From the NCBI RefSeq assembly GCF_035582795.1, contig NC_134366.1:5872828-5936827 (forward strand): a stretch of 64,000 bases of DNA. The letters are read 5' to 3'. Below, one piece after another: positions 48,747 through 60,700 of this stretch. The position numbers were made by a program, and so were the translations under genes. The stretch's first letter is position 1; the number at the start of each line of letters is the position of its first letter. The notes under the pieces were generated by a model that was given only the letters and a program-made list of their open reading frames with translations, had not been told where the DNA came from and searched no databases. Source of the stretch: Mycteria americana (lineage: Eukaryota > Chordata > Aves > Ciconiiformes > Ciconiidae).

Positions 48747-51700
48747 GTAACGCAGCGGGGCTGGGCCGCACGGGCACATACACCCCTCTGCACAGGCACA
48801 CAGCCCCTGCAAACAGCCTCACACACAGGCACACCCCTGCCCACAGGCACACACCGACACACAGACAGGCACACAGCCCGGCACACAGCCCCTGCAAACA
48901 GCCTCACACACATGCACACCCCTGTGCACAGGCACACACAGACACACAGACAGACACACAGCCCCCTGCAAACAGCCTCACACACATGCACACCCCTGTG
49001 CACAGGCACACACAGACAGACACACAGACAGACACACAGCCCCTGCAAACAGCCTCACACACATGCACACCCCTGCGCACAGGCACACACAGACACACAG
49101 ACAGACACACAGCCCCCTGCAAACAGCCTCACACACATGCACACCCCTGTGCACAGGCACACACAGACACACAGACAGACACACAGCCCCCTGCAAACAG
49201 CCTCACACACATGCACACCCCTGCGCACAGGCACACACAGACACACAGACAGACACACAGCCCCTGCAAACAGCCTCACACACATGCACACCCCTGCGCA
49301 CAGGCACACACAGACACACAGACAGACACACAGCCCCTGCAAACAGCCTCACACACATGCACACCCCTGTGCACAGGCACACACAGACACACAGACACAC
49401 AGACAGACACACAGCCCCCTGCAAACAGCCTCACACACATGCACACCCCTGTGCACAGGCACACCCCCCCTACCTGCACCCTGGGACACACAAACACACC
49501 CTGCACAAAGCCTGGCACAGACACATATACCCTGTACACACACACCCCTGCGTAAACCGTGGCACACGCACATGCTGTGTGCACACAGAGAAGCGTGTCC
49601 ACCACCATCACCTCCACGTACAGCCAGCACAGACACACCGTCTGCGTGCGTGCACAACCTTGTGTACACACACGTACACATGCGCATACTTGCATACGTG
49701 CCTCCACACCTCAGTGTTCACATGCACACACACAGCGTGTCCCCTTTTGGGGTCCTTCCTGGGTACCTTTCCCAGCCCTTTTCCCCCACTTTTCATCCTC
49801 GGTTCGCTAATTCCAGCCGTTTGCATGCGCCCTCGAGTCTCGCCCTGGGGTGTCCTCTGATCCTGTCTCAGGCCATAAGCACTAACATCCTCATTTTCTT
49901 TCCTCAGGACATCTCCCACTTGCTGGCTAGCACCTTTGAGGACCTGTACACTGGAGATGTTAACGGCGTGGACGTGGAGAGAAACTGGATCGAGTCCCGA
50001 GGAGCAGACGATGTTTATCATGAGACTTTTATGGAAGAGTTACAGAAGGTACAAGTCAAAACCAAGTCAGAGTTTAGAGCTCTGTTCAGCTTTCATTGCT
50101 ACTTCGTAATTTCTAGATCTTCCGTAAAATAAAATAAAAAGGCAGGGAGGGATCCTAGAACTGACATTTTAATGGAAATTTACTTGAGCAGTTTCCCACA
50201 GAACCTTTCATATAAATTAATATTCACCACATGCTCCTTCATGATATTCTCAGCTCTGAACAGCTTTTCCGACAGAGTAAAATCAGTATCCCTTTAAATG
50301 CCTATTCTACTGGCTGATAACTTCTCCCTGTAACTGCTGGTCAGTGTACTAGACTTTATCTTGCAATAAAGTATTCTCATGTGCTGCATTTTGAAACCAG
50401 ATGCTGCAAATATTATTTATATATGCTTGCCTTAGTGGTGTGCTATGACATGTAATCCATTAGCATTTGCAACACTGTTTGGGAATCTTGGATGAAATCA
50501 ACAGTAGAAATGCAAAATACTTGTATTAATCATTGCTCTGATAGCTATTGTCAGTGTATAAAAGTAGAGGCTATTGCTGGATGACTTTGAGCAACAGGTA
50601 TTTTTTCTATTTTGTGTCATCATATCCTCTTCAAAGGTTATGAGACATGAAAAATCTAAAGTTTTGTATGTCTTTTGAATCATGTATGAATATATTGGTG
50701 GACATAGTATGTTCTGAGTAATAAATGGGAGTACTTCTGCTTGGGTAAGGTTCATTTCAACTGACAGTACATGCCTGTAACATGTATGTAACATAGCCTG
50801 TAACTAGCCACCCAAGGCTTTCTATATCATCAGAAAAAGGAAAAAAAAAACACCAAACCAGGCACTTTTAGGGCACAATCCATGTGATCCATTTTAGGTA
50901 GCAACTTTGGCATGGGGTGGGATCATATCCTGTTCCAGTGACAGTGGAAGGATCCCAGAATGGGCAGGACAGGAGGAAGCGTCTCATTTTAGCTGAGATG
51001 CATCCTACCCTTTCTATTTAAAAAATTAAATGGAACTATTTAATTCTATTAAATGAATTATTTAATTCTATTAAATGAGCCAAAAAATTAAACCTTGTTA
51101 CATAAAAGTTCTACAGAAAGCTCAGTTAAGCTACAGATACTGTTGAGACCAATCACTTTCTTTTGGTGTTGGTCTTGTATGTCTCTGTGCCTCTGCTATA
51201 TTCTCTCTTTAACTTACATTGATACCTCTTTGAGGCAGGATTTTTCTTTTTGAGTTGTGCTTGTAAAGCACTTACCACACTGGGCAGAGTCATCCAAAAT
51301 ATGTCAGGAGAAGTGAAGTATCACTATTGGGATATTTTGAAGTTTTAGAAATCTTCCTAGTAACTAGGAGGGAGCATTAACTTTAAATTTAATCCTACCT
51401 TCTAGGCAAAATACAGTGCTACTGTCCCACAGAAGGTAAAAAACAGACATTTCTCTTGTCCTGAGAGAGTGTCCTCATCTTTCACACATTTTTCTTGGGT
51501 AGTGCTTCTTACCCAGTGCAAGTTAAATGATAGGAATGACGGCATTTTAGCAGGCCAGTTTATGCTTGTAAAGTAATGATGTTTTACCAGGCTGTCTCTA
51601 TTTACCTCTCAAAGGCAAATAGAAAACATTTACCTGCAAGGAGGTCTTTAATAATTTGTGAAAGCTCAAATCAGACTAATTTCTCTACATTCACCCATGC

Positions 51701-54700
51701 CCGTGACAGCTTCTTGCTGAATATAAGTGCCGATTGACAGAAGCTGACAGAGTAGAAGTGAACATCATTCAGGCCCAGGACCAAGCAAAAGCTGAAGAAG
51801 AAAGAGCCCTAAACATGCTGAAGGCAGATGCGGGGGAAGATTTCCACAAAATGGGATTGCCATCAGGTGAGGATTCTGGAAATACTGTCTCTCCCCAGTA
51901 CATGCTTATGGTACCTGGAAATCAATGCAACATTTGTCTGAATCACTGGTAGGACTGACAGTGGACTCGGTGAGCTTTTAGTTTGGTTTTACATCAATAG
52001 AGCAACTTTGAAGGATTTTTGTGCAGAGATTCAAGTAGAGTAACACCTGTTTAACACTGTAAGAAACTAAACAACCAGGTCATTTTCAAGCTATTAATTT
52101 TGCAATTAATGGCTTACCACCTAGCTTTATTACAAACATACACACCTTGATATATAGCAGCAATGAACAAAGGTTAAATAAGGGGCTAAGCTTTTGCATT
52201 TATTTAATTGTTCTTTTGTTTTGTTTTGTTTTACTGTTGCAGTGGCATCTTCTTTTAGGTGGATTGTGGATAATGAACTTCTCAGAAAAAATCATTTAAC
52301 CTGCCCTGATGATTACATCACTGATAAATTACCTGTTACTAGAGCACCAAAAGGTAACTTTTAAAGCAGAGAATAATTTAGGCTTTTTAGAACACTGTAA
52401 GAATTGAAGCATTGGAGGATGTAGCAGATCTGAGTATATTTTTATAGTTTTCTGCCAAAGCAGAAGGGACTCTAGTATTACAAGCATAAAATTCCACTAT
52501 AGGGACATTGTCAAAATAAAATTCATAAATTAAAAATTCTCTTCCTCTGGAATTAATGGATTATTGAGTTTAAATGTGCTTAAATATGAAATTTAATGGT
52601 GGTTGCACATTTGTTTACAGTTCTTTACATCTGACACAAAAACTATATTAATTATAACTGCTCTGCCTCTATGCAATTTCATTAGCACAAAGCTGCAACT
52701 ACATCTTGTATACAGAGAAGAGAAGTGGTTACATTAAAGTAAAAACTATTTTCAGTGCAATGAAATTGTATTCTTTATGTTGGGTTTAAAATTTTCCAGT
52801 TCTGGAAATATATCAGTTTAATTTGCAAATGAATATCAGTAAGAAAAATCTTTTGGACAATAACAAGACTTCTTTACTTCTTTTACTCATGTGTGAGCCA
52901 AGGTAAAGGTTTTAGTATCATTAAAATGAAATTTTTCAGTCAAGTCAAAACGAACATTTCAGAGTAATCAATTTAGTTACAAATTCCAAGATTCGGGGGT
53001 GGGGGGTGTGTCCATTGTTATTCCAAACAAAGCCAAAAATCTAACATCTCAGAGTTTCCTCTGAGGTGGCAATTTTGTTGTCTAACTATAGGAACATGGG
53101 ACTAGATGATACATCCTGTTTATGTTAGTTTTCTGACTGTCGTAAGTCCATCATATAGATGTTTTTGTAAACCGAACAAGACATTTTAAATCCCACTCAC
53201 TTGTAAGATTAACATAGCTTTCTGAGAGTAATATAATTTTATTTGTGTATAGCTTGTTTAATTAGTATTTCTAAAAGCTTTCTTATTGAAGCACTATGCT
53301 TCATTGTGCAAAATAAACTATAAATGCAAATGAATTCCAGAGAATTTAAAGTGTATTTTTACCATCAAAAAGACTAAAATAAATTAATATACCTATGCAT
53401 AGAATAAACACTTATAATTCATGCTTTTCTCTTATAGAATTATATTTTTCTTTGAATTGCAGGAAAATCACAACCTGGCTACATCAGAGAGACATTTAGT
53501 TTTAAACAGCATGTTTCTTCAGGCTCACAGGACCAGATGCCTGCAGGGACTGCACATCTACAGAAAATATCTGGTAGTCTGCCAAATGTGTCTTTATGCA
53601 CATTAACTCTGCCTTCAACTCCACACTCTAGCCACCAGACTAAAAAGACAAGTAAGGTACATTTTACAGATTTATTTGTTCTAGTCTGTCAGAACTGTAG
53701 GGCCGATTGCTGTTCCTGTAACAAAGGGTGAATATCAGTGCATTGTTGGTTTGGCTCCAGTACTTGTTTTATTTGATCTGTTAAGAAAAGAGAAATACAA
53801 TATTTCTATATGCATTTTCGATGCTGTATAGCTTTAATTAGACATGTACAGATACCTTTCAGATACCTTTTTCATCATCCTCACAACTGCCGTGTTTAAT
53901 TTTGTACCACGATCTCTTTGTTTTTCAAAGAAAACTAATGCCTCACAGAAGCTAGCCTGGAAAGATAGTAAGTGCAAAGCACAGGGAGAAAGTGAGTGTG
54001 CTTACCTTGCCAAACTTGAGAAAAGGCAGAATTACTTGAAGAACCCCCGCTTTTTCCCACCAAATGCTCTTCATGGAGGCAAATCTCTTGTCATTTCTCA
54101 AGAAAAGGTGGAACAAATGATAGCCAGAAGAAAAGCAGAAGATAATAAAGGGTATGCAGTATATACAGTTTCTTGATTCTGAGCTGGAGCACACAGAGAG
54201 CTCCACTGTAGAATTACTGTGGATTTACATGTAGATATTTTGAGCTAAATGTCTGTATAGTCTCTTAGGAAACGAAGTATGTCTGTATGACATTTTGTTT
54301 TTGCTAAGGGATACCTTTTGCAATTTCTCATTTTATCAGTATTTAAAGAACTAGGCAGTAAGATAATGTCTCCTTTTTTTTATCTTTCAGTGATACCTCA
54401 TTTGTTCCTGTGTTTCTTGCCAATCCACCTACTGTTTTGTTTTCTGATTATGAAGTTGGCCAGGTTTATGAGGTGAGAACTTACTTCTTTGTAGAGAGTT
54501 AATTCTACCATTGAGAAGCATTATGCCCTGCCATGATTACATATTTCACCAAATCTTTTGGCTTTCTGCAGTTTAACAAAAGTCTGAGTTTCTTCTTTAT
54601 ATTGAATTAATGACCCTTTAGCTTCCTTAGAGATACTCTTTCACACGTGCCACTGACACGCTAACTAATGAAAACTAAAATGGACCCTTTTCAGTCTCCG

Positions 54701-57700
54701 CTTCGTTTTGGTAGTATCTGATTCAGCCTTTATTGAATAAACAGATTTTTAGGCTGCTCGTGATAATAAATTAGTTACTACTAGTAGAGTACTAGGGAAC
54801 TGCAAACATTATAACGAGTGGTGATAAATACAATGGGGTGTTTTATTTTCTTTTTAAATGAAGATGACTATAGAGCTGCAGAACATCACTTCAACATGTC
54901 ATCATGTAAGACTTATCCCCCCCACTACTTCAGCATTTGCCATTGGGCCAGGTAAGGGTTCTTTTTGCTGCCTTTAAGATGTTAACACATAAGAGATCTA
55001 ATTTATCTGCTTGAACAAAGATTTTTCAGAGACATTCTGTTTGGTTCTGCTATCCATAGTGCTCAGTTCTTTAGAAACTGAAGGTTGACTTATGTCTCTA
55101 GGACCATTCACATGCAACTCATAAGCAGATTCAAATGGTCTAATGAGGAATTCAAGAAGACTAACTAACATTAAAGTGTTTGAAGTTAGATTGAAATGTA
55201 TCCATGGAATACCTAGATTGAGTCTTATCCAAAATTCATCTAGGAACAGATGTAGTTTCAACTGAAATCATTAAGGAGAGAGAGCAAGAAATAACATACT
55301 TCAGTTGCAGCAAGGAAGATTAGGTTAGAGGAGAGTTAAGAAAAACATCTTTCCTATAGTAGAATAGCCAGGCACTGGGATAGATTGCCTAAGGAGATTG
55401 TGGTATTTGAGTCACAACATTGCAGGAATATTTAGAAGTAAGATGCCCCCATGTAAACCTTGTTGTCTTGTGGCAGAGGAAGACTGGGTAACATCTCTGG
55501 GTTTCTCCTCACCCTGTTTTCTGTAGTTATGAGAAGCATATTTCAGACAAAAAATCTTCTTTGAGTTCAGTGGAAGATATGCACATACACAGATTACACT
55601 GGCAGGCCTTTTGTGGTCATTTGTTTTTATCAGCTTGACTGAGGCAATAAATGGGGAGAGTTCACAGGCACCTTTCCAGAGAGAGATGTGATTATAAATA
55701 CGTATGCCAACTTTGGGAGGTTTTAATTTTTTTAATTCCCTGCATTTTTTTTTCCAAGGAAAATTTCCAGGAAAGGGAGGACTGATTGCTCCTGGGATGA
55801 CATGCCAGTACAGAGTCCAATTTATTCCTGAATATCTAGGAGATTATGAAGATTGTATATTAGTGGAGACTCAAGTATCAGAACCTCTTCTGATCCCGAT
55901 CCAAGCTAAAAGACCACCTCCAGTATTAACATGTTAGTAATGTCCAACTCTTAAGTTTCTCTAAAGTTAAATGGACTTGGTTTTTTATTTCATTTGACTA
56001 TCTCCAACTTTATGTCACAAAACAAATGCAGACAAACTTGGCAGTGCATTTTCTACATTTTGATATCTATCTCATTTTCACTCATAATAGATTTATTAGT
56101 TATTAAAATGTAATCCTGCCAAATTTTTTCCTCAATTATTTGTTCTTGCCACATCAAGCTCATTTTTTTTCACTGTATTAGAGGAGTGAGCAGGAGCCAC
56201 TTTTCTAGGTTTGTGTCTTGTCGATTCCTGAACTACTAACTGTAACTACCCATCCTAAATATTGAGGAACTACGATTTAGTTATAAATATTTGATGCTAT
56301 TAATATTCATGGAATGTTACATTAATTATATATGGATATAACATCTGCAGGATTCACCTCTCAGATATCTAGCCTCAACTGTAACAACCAGGATTACTTT
56401 TGCAGAAACTTGCTTTGATATTTTTGTAAATTCACCTTTCCTGTTATACTGAGCTTTTTTAAAAATCATCTTACTTTTTGTCATCATTCAATGGAGTCTT
56501 TAAGTAGGAAGCACCAACAAAACGTAAGATGAATGTAGAAATATGCGCCCCATACTGTGCAACTTTCAAATGGAAACAATTTAAGGCTTTTAAGGATCGC
56601 CGCACCTAGCGTATTCATATGCAGTAATGTTGTCTTTAACAAGTTATTTAAGAACTGGCTTTGCTAGCTGCTAGCCTTCACTGTCTGAGTAGTCTGATTT
56701 TCTGTGTTACTCATTGCAGTGCCTCACATTATAGACTGTGGTTCCTGCCTTGTTGGAGGAATAAAAGTAACGATGATTTTGTGCAGAAATGAAGGATTTA
56801 GCACTGGGAAGTTCTGTATAATGCCAAAGAAAGCCTGGCCACCTCCTAATTTCAGGGTGAGTGATTAGAAGGGAAATACTGGACATGGTATGGTATAGAT
56901 GCCCCGACATGAAGACCTTTAACCTTTAATCATGGTATATTAGCACAGAAGTCATAAGGCCTTGCTAGGGCCATCTATATTGTTCCATTCCCTCAAGGAT
57001 TCACATTTATCCTCGAGCCCAGTCTCCCTGGATGTCCCTACCTACTCCTTGTGCTCTGGCTTGCCTCTGGAAGAAGTTGTCTTGTTCAGTGGTGAGTTAA
57101 ACTCAGGCATAGATCAGGGAAAGGACAACTGGCTTGAACTTTAATCTTACCCTTAAAGCAAATAGAAATGCAATCAGTTCTAGCTAATTTGCTCCCCTTC
57201 CCCACCAGAGATACCACTTACTGACCTTGCTGCACCTGTAGACCCTAGCAGTCCACTGCAGTACTGCTCTGTCTTTAGCTTTCCATCACAAAACAGGGTC
57301 TAAGTGATAGAGACAAAGAAGATAAGATGTGCCTGGTAGATTGGCATTTTATGTGCTGGAGAAAAGGCTAATGGGACTGCTGATTTGCCAGGTTGTCCCT
57401 CCTGAAACGCTTTACAGTTCCAACTCAAAGTGAGTTGTAAGCATGGAGAAACAGACAGAACTTGTATGCTCCAGCATAGCTGTTCTGTGAACATGAATAT
57501 TAGGGCTCCTGACACTATTGTTTTTCTTTGGAGGCAGCACCTTCCCTCCTGCTTTCACTAAAGTAATTATAAAGCATGGAGCATTTCTTCTAATTAGGCC
57601 ATATACATAAGCTGCATACTTTTGAGATGTGTGAAAAAAATTACAGTAAGAGGTAGAACAATGTTGTTGTAGTATACTGCCTGTTTTAGGTAACCCTGTA

Positions 57701-60700
57701 CTTTAAGAACAACCTGATCAATTTAATTTATTAATCTTTCTTTTTTTCCTTCTTTTTTAATGATTTAGGCTGTTGCCACTGTTGGTTTTGTGATACAAGA
57801 CCCTTTTTGGATCCATCCTGCTGTTTTTGAGCTAGCTCCAGGGCAGAGTACAACAGTAGAGGTTAGTACCAACTGCTGTAGGAAGTATTTGTACTTTACC
57901 AGATACATTAGCAAACAAGATCATTTTAGAAGATCTTGGCTGGACCTTGCGAATTTGGGTTTGTGTGAGCAAAAATGCTCAAATCCTTCTGTGCAATTAT
58001 GCTGGAAGAATTGCAATTGTGAGTCTTACTGGAGAGTCTTTCATTGCAACTTCCAAGTCTTGCTTAGCCACTCAAAGACCAGTCAGATTTTCCCCACACA
58101 AAGAATCCTGTTAGAGAAAACAGGAATCTGAGAACACAGGAGTCTTTATTTCACTCCAGCTGGGGCATCAGGTCCAAGAATCATTTCCTCTCTGAGCTTC
58201 CTTGGAAAAAAAGGATATTTTGGGAAAAAAATTATTCATTGTAGAGCAGCAGGTACAGATCCTTCACTTATGCTGTGCTCTTTCCTGAAAAAGATCCTGC
58301 AGTAGCTGTGCATTACTGCTTGCTACCACTGCTTTCTCTGATGTGGGCCACGTTTTATTATAGCATCACTATGGGGAGAGGAAGAGTGATATGGAGAGTA
58401 TGGCTAGCCTCCAGCTCTTCCTTTCTCCAGTACCTCCTGGCTGTTGATAAGAGGAATGAGTCAGGCAGGTGTGGATGAAGGAGAAACGTTTCTCCTCCTT
58501 TATGTCTCCCCAGGTGCATTGCTTCAGCAGGGCCAGGCACATGTGGGAGAGAAAGAGGAGATGGATTTAGCATGGGTTGGGTTTGCAGGTGGTAATGGAT
58601 AAGAGGTAGAATAACCGTGATGCACATTATACAGCCAAAGGTTTTGGCCCCTGAACCATTTGTGTTGAGGTGGAGCTTGGGGAAGGCACACAGCAGCTCA
58701 CACTGTTGTAGCTTGACAGGCAGCGGTGGCGTTGCTCAGTAAGTGACTGAGGGCAGATTCGATTCTGAGGGTGCAATTCATACAACTAACCCAGTAGACT
58801 GCCCACATCTCCAGTGACTACAAAGGCAGCCCCTGGTGACCATCCACATACACACATGTAAGTTTTGTGACCCAGAAAACACCTATTTCTTTCTGGTCTG
58901 TATTAACGGAATGTGACACTGTCTGCTTCTTGCAAATGTAAGGTTTAATTACTAATCCCTAGAACTATCCTTTAGTCAACATTTACGAACTGAAATTTAG
59001 TACTTCCTGGAGAGAAATCAGTTACAGACATTGCTGTTCCACTTCTCTCTTTCAGGTAGTGTTTTTCCCTTCTTTTCCAGAAGTCTCACAGCAAACATAC
59101 ACCATTGTTTGTGACAATTGCCAAGTCAATGATGTTACAGTCACAGGTTTGTTTCTAACACTTTTCAGAGATCATGTTTCTAACACTATAGATATTCAAA
59201 TAATGTGGGTGGTGGTTGATGGCTTGAAGTGATGGTAAGATTTTATGTCACTGAATTAAGCAAATACTTTGTCCGCTGATGGTGTTAAATGTGAAGCATT
59301 TTTATTATTAATATTATTACTACTCCATCCCAGTGCATGAAATACAGGGGATCAGAAAGCACTGAGCTCTTAACCTACTGTAGCCAAAACTCCAAATGTA
59401 AGATGTCATCAAGTAGCAGAAAAGAACACCTGTAGTCAGGTGCAATTAATTTCTTAGGCTTTTGTATCAATAAGATAACATGACAAACTATAAAACATCA
59501 GCTTTAACAGGGCAGAAATACCTTTGGATGGGAAGCAAATTTGGGGCACATCTTGGATTTGGGTGTTCAGGGGAGATAGGCAGTCTTTGGATAAGCTAAT
59601 GAAACCAGTTGAAATTCTTGTAGATGTTAGTGCTTGTCATGTAATGTGAGTGCTATAACATTAGGCTTGACTTGCAGTCTATTTAATCACTTTATTACAA
59701 GTATTTCCTTTGGAAATTTTTTAATAGTGTGTTTGCTGCTTATTTTTATTTTGATATACTGCTCAAAACATCTGGGAGCCACATTATCAACCATTGCAAA
59801 CATTCTGCTCACTTCAGTGAAACGATGCTGATGTCAGGGAGCTGAGGTTGTGGCCCTGAAATCCAAATCTGTTAAATTCATGAAGAGAAGATCTCTATTG
59901 ATACATGTTGATGAACAAAGAACATCAGGAAAATACTGTAGAATTAACACATTGGAGTTCTGAAATTTGAGGAAACACCAGATATAATCAGTAATGGCCA
60001 TTGCTGGCATTTGCTGTTAATAAGTAATATGAACAATGTTAATAGCCAGATGGTAAACAGTAATACCTACTTATTTCTTCAAGGGCTTGGACAGCTGATA
60101 GCTCTGGAGCTTTTGTTTGTCACGGGTGGAGAAAGCAAACCTGAACCTGGTGAAGTTACTGATGTAACAGCACAGCATCTCATACGATTTGACCCTCAAA
60201 ACCCACACACCACCGAGGAGAAGAAATTGGTTATAAGAAACTCTACGTACGTAGCTACTATTAATAGAGTAATGCTCTGCATTCCAAACATACTGGTAGG
60301 GATCTCATTTGTGATACCATGCTCTCTCAAGATGGAGAAACCTTCATGCACTTGATAAAATTTGTGCAGAAGCCTTGCTTCTTTTTGCTCCCTTGTTTAG
60401 TAATTAAGGTTCAAGGATATGCTTGTAAGAGCAGGAACATTATATATAGATCAAACATTATGGCAACCCTTAGCCATGCCATTTCATTCATACACTGCCA
60501 AGGTCAATATATTTGCCTCAGTATAGATAAATCTACAACTGCAAAAGATTAATAAATATGGATGGTTGCAGGAAATATTTAACAGGGTCATCCACATGGG
60601 ATTTATCTAACTTTACATGTCTACAATGTATACTTGTGCAACTGAGCTAAGCACCCTATACTCTTTTCCTTTCATAGTGCAGGGAAATAGATGCTTTTAA

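Larger units (their letters stand above)
48420..48780 (+). promoter_or_regulatory. DLEC1 CpG island promoter and 5'UTR
   Basis: Very GC- and CpG-rich sequence runs across the ATG at 48714 and into the start of intron 1. No TATA box was recognised. It contains the proximal X-box candidate and two short upstream reading frames. The exact transcription start cannot be read from the sequence. In human, DLEC1 is known for promoter-CpG methylation in tumours. Confidence 0.7.

Noticed and set aside
48743..49707. Several Cys/Val-rich frames on the minus strand and other plus-strand frames over the repeat
   Set aside because: All are translations of the same stop-poor minisatellite in different phases; no start context, homology or splice evidence.
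48480..50132. A 550-codon plus-strand frame rich in Thr, His and Pro
   Set aside because: It is exon 1, a minisatellite-filled intron and exon 2 read through. It starts at GTG, and the DLEC1 homology begins exactly after a CAG acceptor at 49907.
57790..58131. A 113-codon frame extending DLEC1 exon 11
   Set aside because: Only the first 24 codons are exon. Homology to DLEC1 stops at the GTTAGT donor and resumes at 59056.
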